Shown: positions 21,321-32,389 of the stretch, in pieces | Numbering within the stretch: position 1 is the first letter of the stretch | Layout: every line of letters begins with the position of its first letter | From: Nicotiana tabacum | Taxonomy: Eukaryota > Streptophyta > Magnoliopsida > Solanales > Solanaceae | Direction of reading: 5' to 3' | NCBI RefSeq assembly: GCF_000715075.1 | Contig: NC_134097.1 | Coordinates: 128,586,997 to 128,650,996 of the forward strand | Length of the DNA: 64,000 nt | The notes under the pieces: generated by a model | Told to the model about the DNA's origin: nothing | Seen by the model: the letters and a program-made list of their open reading frames with translations, nothing else | Database searches by the model: none | Translations under genes and position numbers: made by a program

Positions 21321-23534
21321 TGTTACACCCCGCAATATTATGTCCCGCAGTATTATATTACGACAATGTTATGTTGTGCAGTAATATATTACGATGATGT
21401 TACCCTCTGCAGTAATATATTACGATTGATGTTACGTCCTGCAGTATTAAGTTACAACAGTGTTATACCCACCAGTATTATATTACGGTGATGTTACGCT
21501 TCGTAGTAATAAGTTACTACAGTGTTATACCCAGCACTATTACATTACGGTGATGTTACACTTCCAGTAATAAGTTACGACGATGTTGCACCTTTCAGTA
21601 TTTTACATTTAATTTGTCATAAGGTAATTGACATCGGTCCAAGGAAAATATTATTTGGAGATTATAAGTATTTTAAGTGATTAGTAAATTCGTGAAGGTG
21701 AAAGGGGAAGCAAGTCAAAAAAATAAATTTTGTCCAAGTTTGGCATTTTGGGTAAAATACGGTCCGAGCTAAAATACCTGGTATTTATGGACAAGTGTCA
21801 TGCGAGGTACCACATGACCTTAATAGTAAGGTATATAAGGTATGTGAAAGGTGAGTAATATTTTAAGTAAGTGAGAATAATTCTCAATTTTTCGGGTAAT
21901 CGGTTAATTATCAGGTAACGGGACATTACCCGATTAACTAATAAGTGGATAAAAACTTAATAATTATCCCCCACAAAAACGTGGCAGCTTTTGCCACAAT
22001 ATAATGTGACTCTTAAAGTCAAATATTAAGGTGTCAATACCTCGTAAGACTTATGACTAAGTCACCAAATTAGTGGGGCCCACACCATTAAAACATAAGA
22101 CCTCTCTTAAAAAGAGTGGCTTATACCAAAAATGGTAGGCAATTATGCCTTAGTAACGTTACTAATATGTTGGTTCAATAACATTTATGCAAGACTTCAA
22201 GGATTAGGCAAAACTTTCGTAAGCATCTCAAAAATGTTATGTTTTTTGAAATTCTAACGAAGCCCGGTATAATCGTTCTCAAAAATATCATTCGGATTTT
22301 TCCCTACTTCAAACTGCCGTTACATGTTCGTCACACAAGACATGTGTTAGAGGAATTATCTAGAGAATCGGTCCAAGCAAACAAGTGATAAGTAAAATCG
22401 TTAAGGTTAAATACGATACGAATGAAACGTGAAAATGCACAAATTCCATGAATGACTCTATTCATAGAAGTATTAGAGATATCTATGTTCTTGAATTTCC
22501 GTGTGTCATAATATTTTATCTTCTGCTCGTGGGTCTCAGAATAATACGTAGTTGGAAAAATTTATCCAGAAGGAATATTGAGATTATTACGTATTTTTCA
22601 TGCATTTCATACATGTGCATTGACCCATGACCAGATGGCGTTATATACACGTATATATGTAAATATATATATATATGGGATATGGAAAAAGGTTACGACG
22701 TTATATACGCACCACAACCTAATCAGCTAGTATATGATAATGATGTTGCCCATAGTGGCTGAAATATGATTCAAACGGCGTTATATACGCGTATATATGT
22801 ATGTATATATATATATATATATATGGGATATGGGAAAGGTTATGGCATTATATACGCACCACCACCTGATCAGCTGGTACGTTGATGATTTCTCCCATAG
22901 TGGCTGATATGATATGATGGGATGCTCTTAGAGGCTGATGATGTTATGAAACATGTACCTATGCACGACATGACATTCATACGCATATGCATGATGCTAA
23001 AAGTAATTTATAATTTACAAAATTATTCAGACTTACAGGTTGAGTCATGTACTCTATATTTCTTCCATGTCTCTTATGTATTTATTTATGTGCCTTACAT
23101 ACTCGGTACATTATTCGTACTGACATCCCTTTTGCCCGGGGATGCTGCGTTTCATGCCCGCAAGTCCCAATAGACAGGTCGAGAGCCCTCCAAGTAGGCT
23201 ATCAGCTCAGCGGAAGATGTTGGTGCACTCCATTTGCTTCGGAGTTGCTTATTTGGTTAGTATGATTTAGACATGTATTGTTTGGTAAGGTGGGACTCTG
23301 TCCCGGCCTTTATGACATTTATGTTCTCTTAGAGGCTTGTAGACATATATCGTGTATATAAAAGATTGTACGGCCTGGTTGGCCTATATTTTGAGTTTAT
23401 AAAGGATCATGTTGGCCTATTAGGCCTGTATGTCATGTGTATATAATGATGTAATAAGAAAGATATGTTACGTTGGTACTCGGTTGAGTAAGGCACCGGG
23501 TGCCCATCGCAATCCATCGGTTTGGGTCGTGACA
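21321..23534 (+). repeat. 3' LTR of the Tekay-like element
   Basis: Starts TGTTACACCCCG and ends GGGTCGTGACA, 2214 bp. It opens with the same ~33-bp array (21322-21605). Near 21715-21820 it holds about 100 bp missing from the 5' LTR. That block includes GGTAAAATACGGTCCGAGC. Confidence 0.92.
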
Positions 23535-23539
23535 TCTTA

Positions 23540-25085
23540 GCTGTTTGAGTGCTATTAATGATATTGCTGAGCTATGGCACAGAAAGCTGGGTTATGCAAG
23601 TTTCACGATGTTGAACAAATTAGTCAAGAAGGACCTGGTTCGTGGTCTACCAAATTCAAATTTCAAGGAGCACGGAATGTGTGATGCATGTGCTAAGGGA
23701 AATATCTTATGTTTCAAATGGCAAGCCTGATATGATGAGTCAGATGAAGGAGACAGGTGAAGACAATGCAACATCCTCTTCCACTTCTCAAGAGGAAACA
23801 GGTACTTCAATTACTACCACTGAAGAAAGAGTTGGAGATGCAGTGCAAGGCACTCCACAAGTAATAGAACAAGGAGTGCAGGTAAATCCATTGCAATGCA
23901 AGAGGAACTACATCATTTGAAAGAAACAAGGTATGGCATCTGGTACCTAGTCCCTCAGACAGAACCATCATAGGGACCAGGTGGTATTCAGGAATAAGCT
24001 GGATGAACATGGAAATACTACAAGGAACAAAGCAAGGCTTGCTGACCAAGGATACAATCAGGAGGAAAGGATCGATTATGATGAGACTTTTGCACCAGTA
24101 GCTCGCATGGAAGCTACTAGGATCCTCATTGCCTTTGCGTCACATATGGAATTCACCCTATTCCAAATGGATGTGAAGAGTGCCTTCCTGAATGGTTCTC
24201 AAGGAAGAAGTCTATATCAAGCTACCTCCAGGTTTTGAACGTCATGTACATCCTAAACATGTATTCAAATTGGATAAGGCATTGTATGGATTGAAGCAGG
24301 CTCCTAGAGCCTGGTACAAGAGACTATGCAAGTCTCTCTTGGAAAATGGCTTTACAAGAGGGAAAATTGACAACACTCTTTTCTGAAGAAACGAGGAAGG
24401 AAACTACTTATTATGCAGATTTATGTTGATAGCATCATCTTTGGAGCATCAGTTGACTCTCAATGTGAAGAATTTGAAAAACTCATGGGAAGTGAGTTAG
24501 AAATGAGTACGATAGGGGAACTGAATTTCATCTTAGATTTGCAAGTGAAGCAAACTCCCAGGGGACAATGATGAGACAATAGAAGTACATCTGAAAGCTG
24601 CCAAGAGAATCCTAAGATATCTCAAAGGGATGCAGGACCTGGTTCTCTACTATCCCTTGGGAGATAACATTGAATTGGTTGGATATGCTAATGATGATTA
24701 TGTTGAATATCTGGTGGATAGAATAGCACGTATGGAACGACACATTTTCTGGGGTCATACTTGATCTCATGGGGTATAAAGAAACAAATTGTGTGGCTCT
24801 TCCTACTACTGAAGCTGAATACGTGGTTGTTGCTTCTTGTTGGGATCAACTAGTACAGATCAAGCAACATCTTGAAGACTTTGGTGAATTTACAGCTTGA
24901 ACTCGGTACAACACAAGATGATAAAGCACATTCATGTGTGACATCACTCCTTGAGGGCTAATATTAAAAAGTTCTGATTTGTATGAAGTATTGGAAGACG
25001 GAGGACCAAGTAGCACACATCTTCACCAAGGCACTGGCAGCGAACACTTTGAAAGAAATCATCTGGACTTGGGGTTGATCAAGCT
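23540..25085 (+). pseudogene. Copia pre-integrase, RT and RNase H remnants
   Basis: Right of the inserted element the copia frame resumes with the pre-integrase domain (ELWHRKLGYASF...CDACAKG, 23568-23700). The integrase core is then missing: the sequence jumps to a low-complexity Ser/Thr/Glu linker (~23745-23900). RT follows (~23930-24386): YNQEERIDYDETFAPVARMEATR and FKLDKALYGLKQAPRAWYKRL are clear, but a frameshift near 24200 splits them. The YVDD region (~24415) is damaged, with stops. A further deletion leads to RNase H (AAKRILRYLKGMQDLVLYYP, ~24600 on), which ends near 25085. At least two internal deletions and many stops make this copy inactive. Confidence 0.9.
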
Positions 25086-27339
25086 TAACAGAGGGACCTG
25101 GTCCCTCAATGATTGGCTATGTTAAGAAGGAAAGGTACACTGCTAAAAAGTGTTTTTCGATGACATCTAACTCAAATCTATATTGTTACAGGTATACACA
25201 TATGGCAGTTTCAGGACAAAAATAAGTAAGAGTGACATTGCACTTCTAGGAGTCTTTGCTCAAAATTTTCAAAAACCGTCAAGGAACCTGGTTCTTGTGA
25301 CTCAGGTTAGTAGTCTCTCCAATACTTATATGAATTTTTAAGATGCTGAAGTGTCATGTCATTTATTTATTTTTGCCTTTCTCCTGCCTCTCCTCCTAAC
25401 TTTTGAAGTCCAAAATGTTAAACCTTTCCTGAACTGACCCGTTGCCCCAAAAAGGCACTGCTTTATCTTACACCCAACTAAAACCGATTTTTTTCTTCAA
25501 AACCAAAATCAACCTTGTCTCAAAAAGAATCCTTCTCCCCAAATATGTTAGAAGTAAACCTAACTCTGTCATATTCCAAAATCCTAACTCTATCTAAATC
25601 AAAACCCCAAGAAGTCTTTGGTAGATTTTGATAAGAGTTTAACTAAAAGGGAACGAGGTAGATCTAATATTCTAGAGTGTGAGGCTAAATTGTTGTTGGG
25701 TTTGTAGAAGCCTTGAAGGATGGAGGAATTAGTGAACGTGCTGAAAAAGGAGGGGAACTGAATGAGGGACCCGGTCCCTAAAATCCTTCTTAGGATGTTA
25801 ATTCTAATGATGATCTTTTTATCTTGGGTTCTGTGCTTAAATGAACCTCTGATCCAATAAAAAGGATTAAGAAAAGCAGGTTGATTGATGTGAAGTTGTG
25901 TAACCTACTGATGTGGTGATTGTGTAAGAGATGATGAAGTGGAAGAATCTCTATTTGTGAAAAAAAATTAATAAAAAAATGGAGAAAAGAAAGTTGGTTG
26001 AGAAAGATGCAACATTTGATAAGGGTGAACATATTGAGAAGAAACAGAGAGAGACATAGCTGCTCAGGGATAGAAAGTGTAGTGTAAGCGAGGAACCTGG
26101 TTCCTTACAAAAGCAAAAGGTTGAGCCATTAGGTTTGGAGGTAGAAGACTTTGAAGTCTCAAAAAGTGCTGTAAGGCAGAGTGTTGACTCTGATATTGCT
26201 GAAAAATGGAGGAACTTCTTGACATTGTTGAGTTTCAAAAATAAAATCACCTCTTTGTTCCTCCAAGTCCCAATGTTTCTGAAGAAGAAGTAAAAACTTC
26301 TATGTTTTACGTGATACTATGATTCTATATGTGTATGGGACTGAGTCTGCTCTTGATGAGATGAAGCTTGGGGAGATTCTTGGTGATTTGATTGATGGTT
26401 TAACCTACTCAGATAGGTTAAGAATCTGGTCCTCGAGGACCTTTGGCAGAATAGAATGCTAAGTTGAAGGGTGAGAATGAAAGATTGATGGCACATGTGG
26501 AGGAACTAAGAGAGCCGATGATCATTGATCAAAGGTGAGTCAATGAACGAATGAAAAAGCTCATCAAGGCCTTGGCCCCTTACTTTTCTTCCTGCCTAGT
26601 GATCCATGTCTTTCACTCCTTCCAAATTCCCTTGAATTCTTATCCTCTTTTGATCCCTATATTTAATGACATTGATACTTCAGTTGTTTAAATTGTCATA
26701 TTATGTATTGTTGAAACTGCTGTGTTTTTATTATAATTACTCTACTACGGGCAATCACTCTATTTTGTGCACTGACATTCACTTGTTGTTCTTGTTATTA
26801 TTTATGTTGTGTTGCTCAAGTGGCCTGAGTTAATGTTGCCGAACTTCTTTATAGTTGTGCTTCTTCTGTTATTCTTTTCGATGATGCCAAAAGAGGGAAG
26901 TTATATAGGTGTCAACATGGGGGAAGAATAGAATCGAATTGATATATTGTGTTGTGATTGAAAGATGGCTCTGCTTAGGGGGAACGTTGTTGATAATGCA
27001 GGGAAACATGTGAGGAATCTGGTTCTCAAGAGATAGCTCTGCTTCGTAGGGGGAACGTTGCTGATAATATGTTGAGTATAGGTCTGATCTGCAGGGAAAC
27101 ATATGAGGAAACTGGTTCTCAAGAGAAATATTAATTTTGGGTTTATCATCATCAAAAAGGGGGAAATTGATAAGTTGTGGTACTTTGAGTTTTGATGATT
27201 TGCCAAACAGTCTTGAGGAACCAGTTGTGATCAGCTCCTTAGATTTGATTCTCATGGGGAATATGGCGGATTAGTAGGGGGAACAATGTGGAGAGATTTG
27301 GTTCTCAGGGGGAATATCCATTCTAAGTTTTTCATCATC
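25086..27339 (+). other. Long 3' region of the copia element
   Basis: No continuous frame longer than about 100 codons is present. SIRE-type elements often carry an extra gene of uncertain role between pol and the 3' LTR. Lysine- and glutamate-rich fragments near 25620-26250 may be its remains, but I cannot identify it. The palindrome family GAACCTGGTTC / GGACCTGGTCC recurs here (25091, 25278, 25769, 26090). Confidence 0.55.
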
Positions 27340-27353
27340 AAAAAGGGGGAAAT
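26964..27353 (+). repeat. Repeats around the copia polypurine tract, with a second tract-like copy
   Basis: A block with GCTCTGCTT, GGGGGAACGTTG, GATAAT, GGGAAACAT and CTGGTTCTCAAGAG occurs twice (from about 26967 and 27035). CATCATCAAAAAGGGGGAAA also occurs twice, at about 27148-27167 and 27331-27352. The second is the polypurine tract used for the LTR at 27354. The first is followed by GTTTTGATGATTTGCCAAACA, like the true LTR start, so the tract-LTR junction seems to have been duplicated. Confidence 0.8.
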
Positions 27354-27863
27354 TTATAGGTTACAAGTACCTTGGGCATAAGTACTTTACTTTGTGTTTT
27401 GATGATCTAACAAACTTACCATCCAGAACTAGATAAGGAACCTGCTACACATTTACAAGACCTTGAGATCACAAAGTTTCAGGTTGGGATCCAGCCCTTG
27501 GGAAAGCAAGGTGACTGCTATTTACTGAATCAAAGGACTTGCAGGAGCTGGCCATAGAAGAGCTGGTTAGAAATCTGAAGACCTAGGAGATGAAGAAGAA
27601 GATAGACAGTGAAAGAAGAGAACCAAAGAAAGAAAATAACTTGGTACTCAAAACTGATAGCAATGACTCAAGTGAGGAAGAGTGGAAGGAATAGCTGAGG
27701 AAATAGGTTCCTACCAGTTCCGAGGAGGCTGTATGAAGTCAACTCTCTAGTAGAAAAGTTGTTGCCTTCACACGCTATTGTACAAGAATAGTGCAGCAGT
27801 CAACTTTCTGTGGAAGGCTTTTTACCTACCTTGTATACATCATTATAAGTGATGTCACACAAC

Positions 27864-27871
27864 TATAAATA
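27864..27871 (+). promoter_or_regulatory. Candidate TATA box 1 in the copia LTR
   Basis: TATAAATA follows GATGTCACACAAC. A module with a similar context, CAGCAGTCAACTTTC...ACCTACC, precedes it. It is a plausible RNA polymerase II start region for the element, judged on motif and position only. Confidence 0.4.
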
Positions 27872-28197
27872 CAATCAAGGAAGGTAAAATAACTTACTTT
27901 ATGAGAGAACCAGATAAAGGACCTGAAGTATGCCTGGTACAATCATTCAAGTTAATCGATTCAAGATAATCTGGGCAGTATGCCTTTAGACTCACAAGAA
28001 CCAGATTAGGGACCTGATCCCTTGGTGTTCCCCTTATAGAAGTATAAGCCAACTATACAGCTGGAAAGCAACTGCAGAAAGTGACTGCCTACAACTATAC
28101 ACGCAACAGTTCAGCAGACAGTGCAGCAATCACTTCCCATTGAGAAGAGGTATGTACTAACCAAGATTTGACATCACTAAAGTGATATCTTTTGTAG

Positions 28198-28204
28198 TAT
28201 AAAC
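28198..28204 (+). promoter_or_regulatory. Candidate TATA box 2 in the copia LTR
   Basis: TATAAAC follows GTGATATCTTTTGTAG. The ~330-bp stretch before it looks like a degenerate second copy of the module before TATA box 1, with shared pieces around CAGTGCAGCAATCAC and TACTAACC. Which box is used cannot be told from sequence. Confidence 0.4.
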
Positions 28205-28489
28205 CTGGTGCAAGGCACAAGACAATTCTTCTCCAAGACTTGCAAAATCAGAAACGAAAATATCCTCTCAAGTCCCAGAATAACCTCTCTCAAGAACAAA
28301 GCTGCTGCAACCTCAAAGACTGGATCCAAGATTGAAGATGTCTTAAGTCCTTAGGTTTGTTGAGTCTTTGTTATTTGTTCTTCATTTGTAACTCCTATCT
28401 TGCTTTCTTAGAAGCTGTGTTTTAGGAAACCCAAAATCACAAACCTTCTAAGTTTGTGTCTTGGCTAGAGTTAGTCAAGTTGTGAAGCC

Positions 28490-28737
28490 TTTGTAATAGA
28501 GTTATTACAAAATGGCTTGTAATAGAGTTATTACAAGTTAGAGTGAATAAAGTCTTTTTCACTAGAGAGTGACAAAGTGGCTTATGGTGAGAGTATCACA
28601 AGTTAGTCAAAGTCTTTGTAACTAGAGAGTCACAAAGTGGCTTGTGGTGAGAGTACCACAAGTTAGTTGAGTTGAATCCTTTGTAATAGAGCTATTACAA
28701 AGTGGCTTGTAATAGGTGTTTACAAGTTAGTGAAGTT
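28490..28737 (+). repeat. Array of about eight short hairpins in the copia LTR
   Basis: Successive ~22-24-base inverted repeats have 8-11-base arms: TTGTAATAG...TATTACAA (28491-28510, 28516-28537), CTTTTTCACT...AGTGACAAAG (28554-28577), CTTTGTAACT...AGTCACAAAG, CTTGTGGT...ACCACAAG and CTTTGTAATAG...CTATTACAAAG (28679-28702). The loop is usually about GAGA or AGAG. Where one arm changes from TAAT to GGT, the other changes from ATTA to ACC. The array lies downstream of the candidate TATA boxes, so it should be transcribed. Confidence 0.85.
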
Positions 28738-29095
28738 GAAAGCCTACAAGTATAGGTCGTGGTTTTTGTCCCCTTGAGTTGGGATTTTTCCACGTAAAAA
28801 TCCTATGTGCGCTTTATTTACTGCCGAGTTACTGTGGGAACAATTAGAGAACCTGATTCTATATACTGGCTGATTTTACAGTCTGTTGCTTACAGTGGGA
28901 ACTTATAGAGAATCTAGTTCTCTATACAGTGGGAACTTATCTTGTGTCTCATTTACATACTAATTCAGTAGTTAGCATTGTACCAAATTGATATAGGACT
29001 AGATCGCTATATAGTTTGGTTCATTAGTATTTTAAGTGGAAACTCATAGAGAACCCGGTTCTCTATATTGTTTGGTGGACGCTTAGTTTCTAACA

Positions 29096-30720
29096 CCTAA
29101 ATATACTAGGAGGCGTTCGTTGGGCTCTACTTTGGAAAGTAGTAGGGGAGAGGATAAGTACGCCTTCAGTTCTCTTAAGGCATTGATGCATTCTAAATTC
29201 CACTGGAGCCCATTGTCCTTTTTTCGGCACGTTGAAGAATTTGTGGCATCTGTCGGATGATTGCGAGATGAATCTCGACGGGGCGGCCGAGGTTACGCCG
29301 AAGGCACATTTTTTAGGGTTTAGTTTTATGTCGTACCGCCTCAGTATACCAAAGGATTCTTTCAGGTGATCAATGTGGTCTTCTTTACTTTTTGATTTGA
29401 TATGTCGTCGATGTAAACTTCCATTGTTTTGCCGAGTTGATCTTTGAACATCTTGGTGACCAACCTTTGGTACGTTGCCCCCGCATTCTTCAACCCGAAT
29501 GGCATGACTCTGTGCAGTATGTCCCTTGATGGGTGATGAAAGTAGTTCTCTCTTGGTCCTCCTCCTCCATGAGGATTTGGTTGTAACCCGAGTAGGCGTC
29601 CAAGAAGCTTAGCAATTCATGTCCTGATGTTGCGTCAATAAGCTGGTTGATGTGAGGCAATGGAAAGGAATCTTTTGGGCATGCCTTGTTTAGGTTTGTG
29701 AAATCTACGTACATCTGCCATTTCCCATTTTTCTTTTTTACCATGCCCACATTGGCGACCCACTGGGGGTATTTTGATTCTCGGATGGAACCGTTGGCGA
29801 TGAGCTTATCTACTTCATCACTTACGGCCTCTTTGATCGCGGAGTTGAATTTCCTTCTTATTTGCTGCACTGGTGGATAGAGTGGGCCGACGTTCAGCTT
29901 CTGTGTGGCCATGTCTTTCGGGATACCCGGCATATCTGTATGGGAGAAAGCAAACAAATCGGCATTGTTAATTAAAAACTTGTGAAATTTACCTGATTCT
30001 GAGAGCTTATGTCTGATGTAAGCCTTTTTGCTGCTATCACTGTTGTTGAGTTGGGTGGGATCGAGATCTTCTACCGTTGACTCAGCGGCTTCCACAATGT
30101 CGGGGTCCCTAATGATTTTTGTTTGTACGTCGAGTCCGATCTTTGACTTTGGTAATTGCTATGCCTCTGCGTCATTTCCCTTTAGCTATTGGGTGTACGT
30201 GTAATCCTGGGTGATACGATAGCATTCTTGGGCGGTGCGTTGTTTACCTCGGATACTGAATATTCCCCATGGAGTAGGGAATTTAATTACTTGATAGAGG
30301 CTTGACGGGATAGCCCTCATGGCGTGTCTCGATGGCCTCCCTATGATGGCATTGTAAGTTGTGTCTTGGTTCATGACATGGAATGTTGTTTCTAGGGTGA
30401 CGCCCCCAGCCAGAACAGGTATCGTTATTTCCCTAGAGGTTCGCTCAACTACATTGTTAAAACATGTTAGTGTTATGCAATGCGGTACTATCTTGTCTTT
30501 GAGTCTCATTTGTGTGAGGACTCGAGGGTGGACAATACACGCACCGCTTCCATCGTCTACCATTATTCTTCTGACATCAGTATTCGAAATACGTAAAGTA
30601 ATAACAAGAGCATCAAAATGAGGGAAAGTCAAACCGTCGGTATCCGACTTATCGAAGATGATACTGTCTCCGAGGTCATCATACCGTTCATGGGTTATAG
30701 ATCATTTCAGTTTATGTGTA
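29096..30720 (-). pseudogene. Tat-like protease, RT and RNase H start, broken
   Basis: On the minus strand, protease comes first (~30632-30200: IMVDDGSGACIVHPRVL, with the active-site Asp in VDDGSG; ends near IIGRPSRHAMRAIPS). In the same frame, after stops near 30180 and 30140, RT follows from ~30095 (DMPGIPKDMATQKLN...KKKNGKWQMYVDFTNLNKACPKDSFPLP and FLDAYSGYNQILMEEEDQE). The frame is lost at ~29515. Beyond it, MPFGLKNAGATYQRLV and VYIDDI can be read in another frame. An internal deletion joins KKCAFGV directly to a later RFISQSSDRCHKFF block. RNase H starts near 29190 and is cut by the copia LTR. Confidence 0.88.
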
Positions 30721-30743
30721 GTGGTGAACTTCACATGGTTGAT

Positions 30744-32302
30744 TGATAACTACAGATTCTAGCCTATTTTATGCTCTCTCTTGCTTAGGTTTTGGATCAA
30801 AAATATGTAAAAGTATTCCCGAAAACTAACTTATTGTACTTGTTTGGAGGGTTTGGTCAAAATGAAGCAAGAAGTCATAACCAGCTCATAAAGGAGTTAA
30901 ACCTGCACAAGTTCAAAGCTGAGCTAAAAGCGCTGACAACGATGAAATAGTGCGGCTGCAGAAGGTTCATCGCTGAAGTGGCCACAATTACGCTGCCAGC
31001 GAAAGTGAGATTCAGAGAAGGTACTTTTGGGTAGAACAGACACTAATGACCGTGGTGATATAGAGTGGCAGCGGAATTCTTGACGTGGCCGCGTTTCAAA
31101 TTCCGCTGAGGGCGAAATTAAGAATCATAGGACTGGAAATTTGAGCTTAGATGAAGATCGCGGTCTGCGAACATATTACGCAGCCACAATTGAAGACAAG
31201 CTGAGGTGGTTGCTTTTACGCTCCCAGCGGAATCAAGTCGAGACCAAGCTTAGAAGAGAAGAAACCCAGTCTGTGCCTGCTTTTGCACGGCCGCAAAAGT
31301 CCAAGCGCTAAGGCCCTCAGTATTGCGCTGACAGCGGAACCTTTGTAGAGGTATTTTTGTCTAGTAATTTCAGTTGTGTATAAATAGATTTTTTTCAAAT
31401 TTTTAGGTTATCTTTTATACTGAGGAGCTCGTGCACAGCCATATTTTACTACTTAAAGTAATTTTAGAGCAACTTTAGCTATTAATCTTAGATTGTCTTC
31501 TTGTAATTAACTTTTATGGCTTATATTTTATCTTCATCTTTGATTTCTACCTTTATTATGAGTAGCTAAACCCATTAGCTAGGGTTGTGACCCAACCCTA
31601 GTGTAGGTATTTAATGGGTCTTCTATTTTAGGGTTTAATTGTTTATGGGTTAGTGATATTTAGCTTGATTCATGCTTTAATTATAGAATTGGTGGTTGCA
31701 AACACTGATTCATGCCTTTATGACTTTCTTCTTGAGAAAGAGGGATTAAGTCTAGGAAATTTAGGCTAACAAGGAATTAGGGTACATTCAAGAGATATGA
31801 TAGCCCCGATTAAAGAGTTAAACCTAGAGATAGTAATACCCAACTTGACCAATTTTACTTGTATTGTTTGAACACCTAATTGGGCTTGAGAAAGCCAATT
31901 AAGGCAGAGTCACCCAAACTACCGAGAGGTATGGAGTGAGTAATTATGTGTAATAGTTATATCACGACCCTAAATTTAACAAGCTTGTCCTAAATCTTAG
32001 ATCTCATTAGATACTCACCTAGGTGTAAGTCACTTCCCTAGTGCTTTTTATCACTTGAGAAAACCTTACAAAAATATTGTACTTAGCTTATTTTTCAGCA
32101 ATCCTTAGTATTAATATTAGAATAGAAACAACTCCAAACATAGTTAGAAGTGCAATTAAAAGCAACACACATAGCTAGATTAGTTAGAAACCCAATTCCC
32201 AACTAATATTAACTCCATGTGGATTCGATCCCAACCTTTCGGGTAAAAGCTGCATCGACCCCTCCTTGCCATTACATAGTGGTGTAGGGTTAGAGCTGAT
32301 CA
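30744..32302 (+). mobile_element. Solo LTR of an Athila-like element
   Basis: It starts TGATAACTACAG and ends GAGCTGATCA, about 1559 bp, with no primer-binding site or coding DNA attached. Its central part is related to the Athila LTR at 11344-12963 in the opposite orientation (AGTAGCTAAACCCATTAGCT, and GCAACCACCAATTCTA in reverse complement). TTGAT precedes the start (30739-30743) and recurs at 32308-32312, five bases after the CA end. The target duplication is therefore likely but the right end is slightly irregular. It separates gag from protease of Tat element A. A GCGG/CCGC-rich block spans about 30940-31330. Confidence 0.82.
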
Positions 32303-32389
32303 TTTCGTTGATTGTTTCTTCATCTCCTCCACCGATGATTATTTGGATGGTGCGAGTAGGGGAGGGTGGATTTAGAGGTCTTTAGTGTT

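Larger units (their letters stand above)
14650..23534 (+). mobile_element. Non-autonomous Tekay-like LTR retrotransposon with a 5-bp target duplication
   Basis: Both LTRs are present (14650-16771 and 21321-23534), flanked by the direct repeat TCTTA at 14645-14649 and 23535-23539. It has a primer-binding site and a polypurine tract, but its 4.5-kb interior has no frame longer than about 110 codons. The interior still aligns by eye with Tekay RNase H DNA near 19220-19390. It lies within the copia protease. Total length is 8885 bp. Confidence 0.93.
12964..29095 (+). mobile_element. SIRE-like Ty1/copia element, nested host of other insertions
   Basis: Order on the plus strand: the end of the 5' LTR (12964-13009), an initiator-Met-type primer-binding site, gag with two zinc knuckles, protease (interrupted at 14650-23534), pre-integrase, RT, RNase H, a long 3' region, polypurine tract and 3' LTR (27354-29095). 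The shared LTR end GGACGCTTAGTTTCTAACA at 12991-13009 and 29077-29095 proves that both termini belong to one family. The element inserted into a Tat pol gene on its right side; its left flank lies beyond the window. SIRE assignment rests on the LTR, the gag architecture and the long 3' region. Confidence 0.85.
27354..29095 (+). repeat. 3' LTR of the SIRE-like copia element
   Basis: It begins after the polypurine tract, where the first base pair reads TT rather than TG. It ends GGACGCTTAGTTTCTAACA at 29095, 1742 bp. The next base starts a different, minus-strand gypsy RNase H frame. The LTR holds two candidate promoter modules, an array of short hairpins (28490-28737) and several GAACC-GGTTC palindromes, one near its end at 29050. 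Confidence 0.85.
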
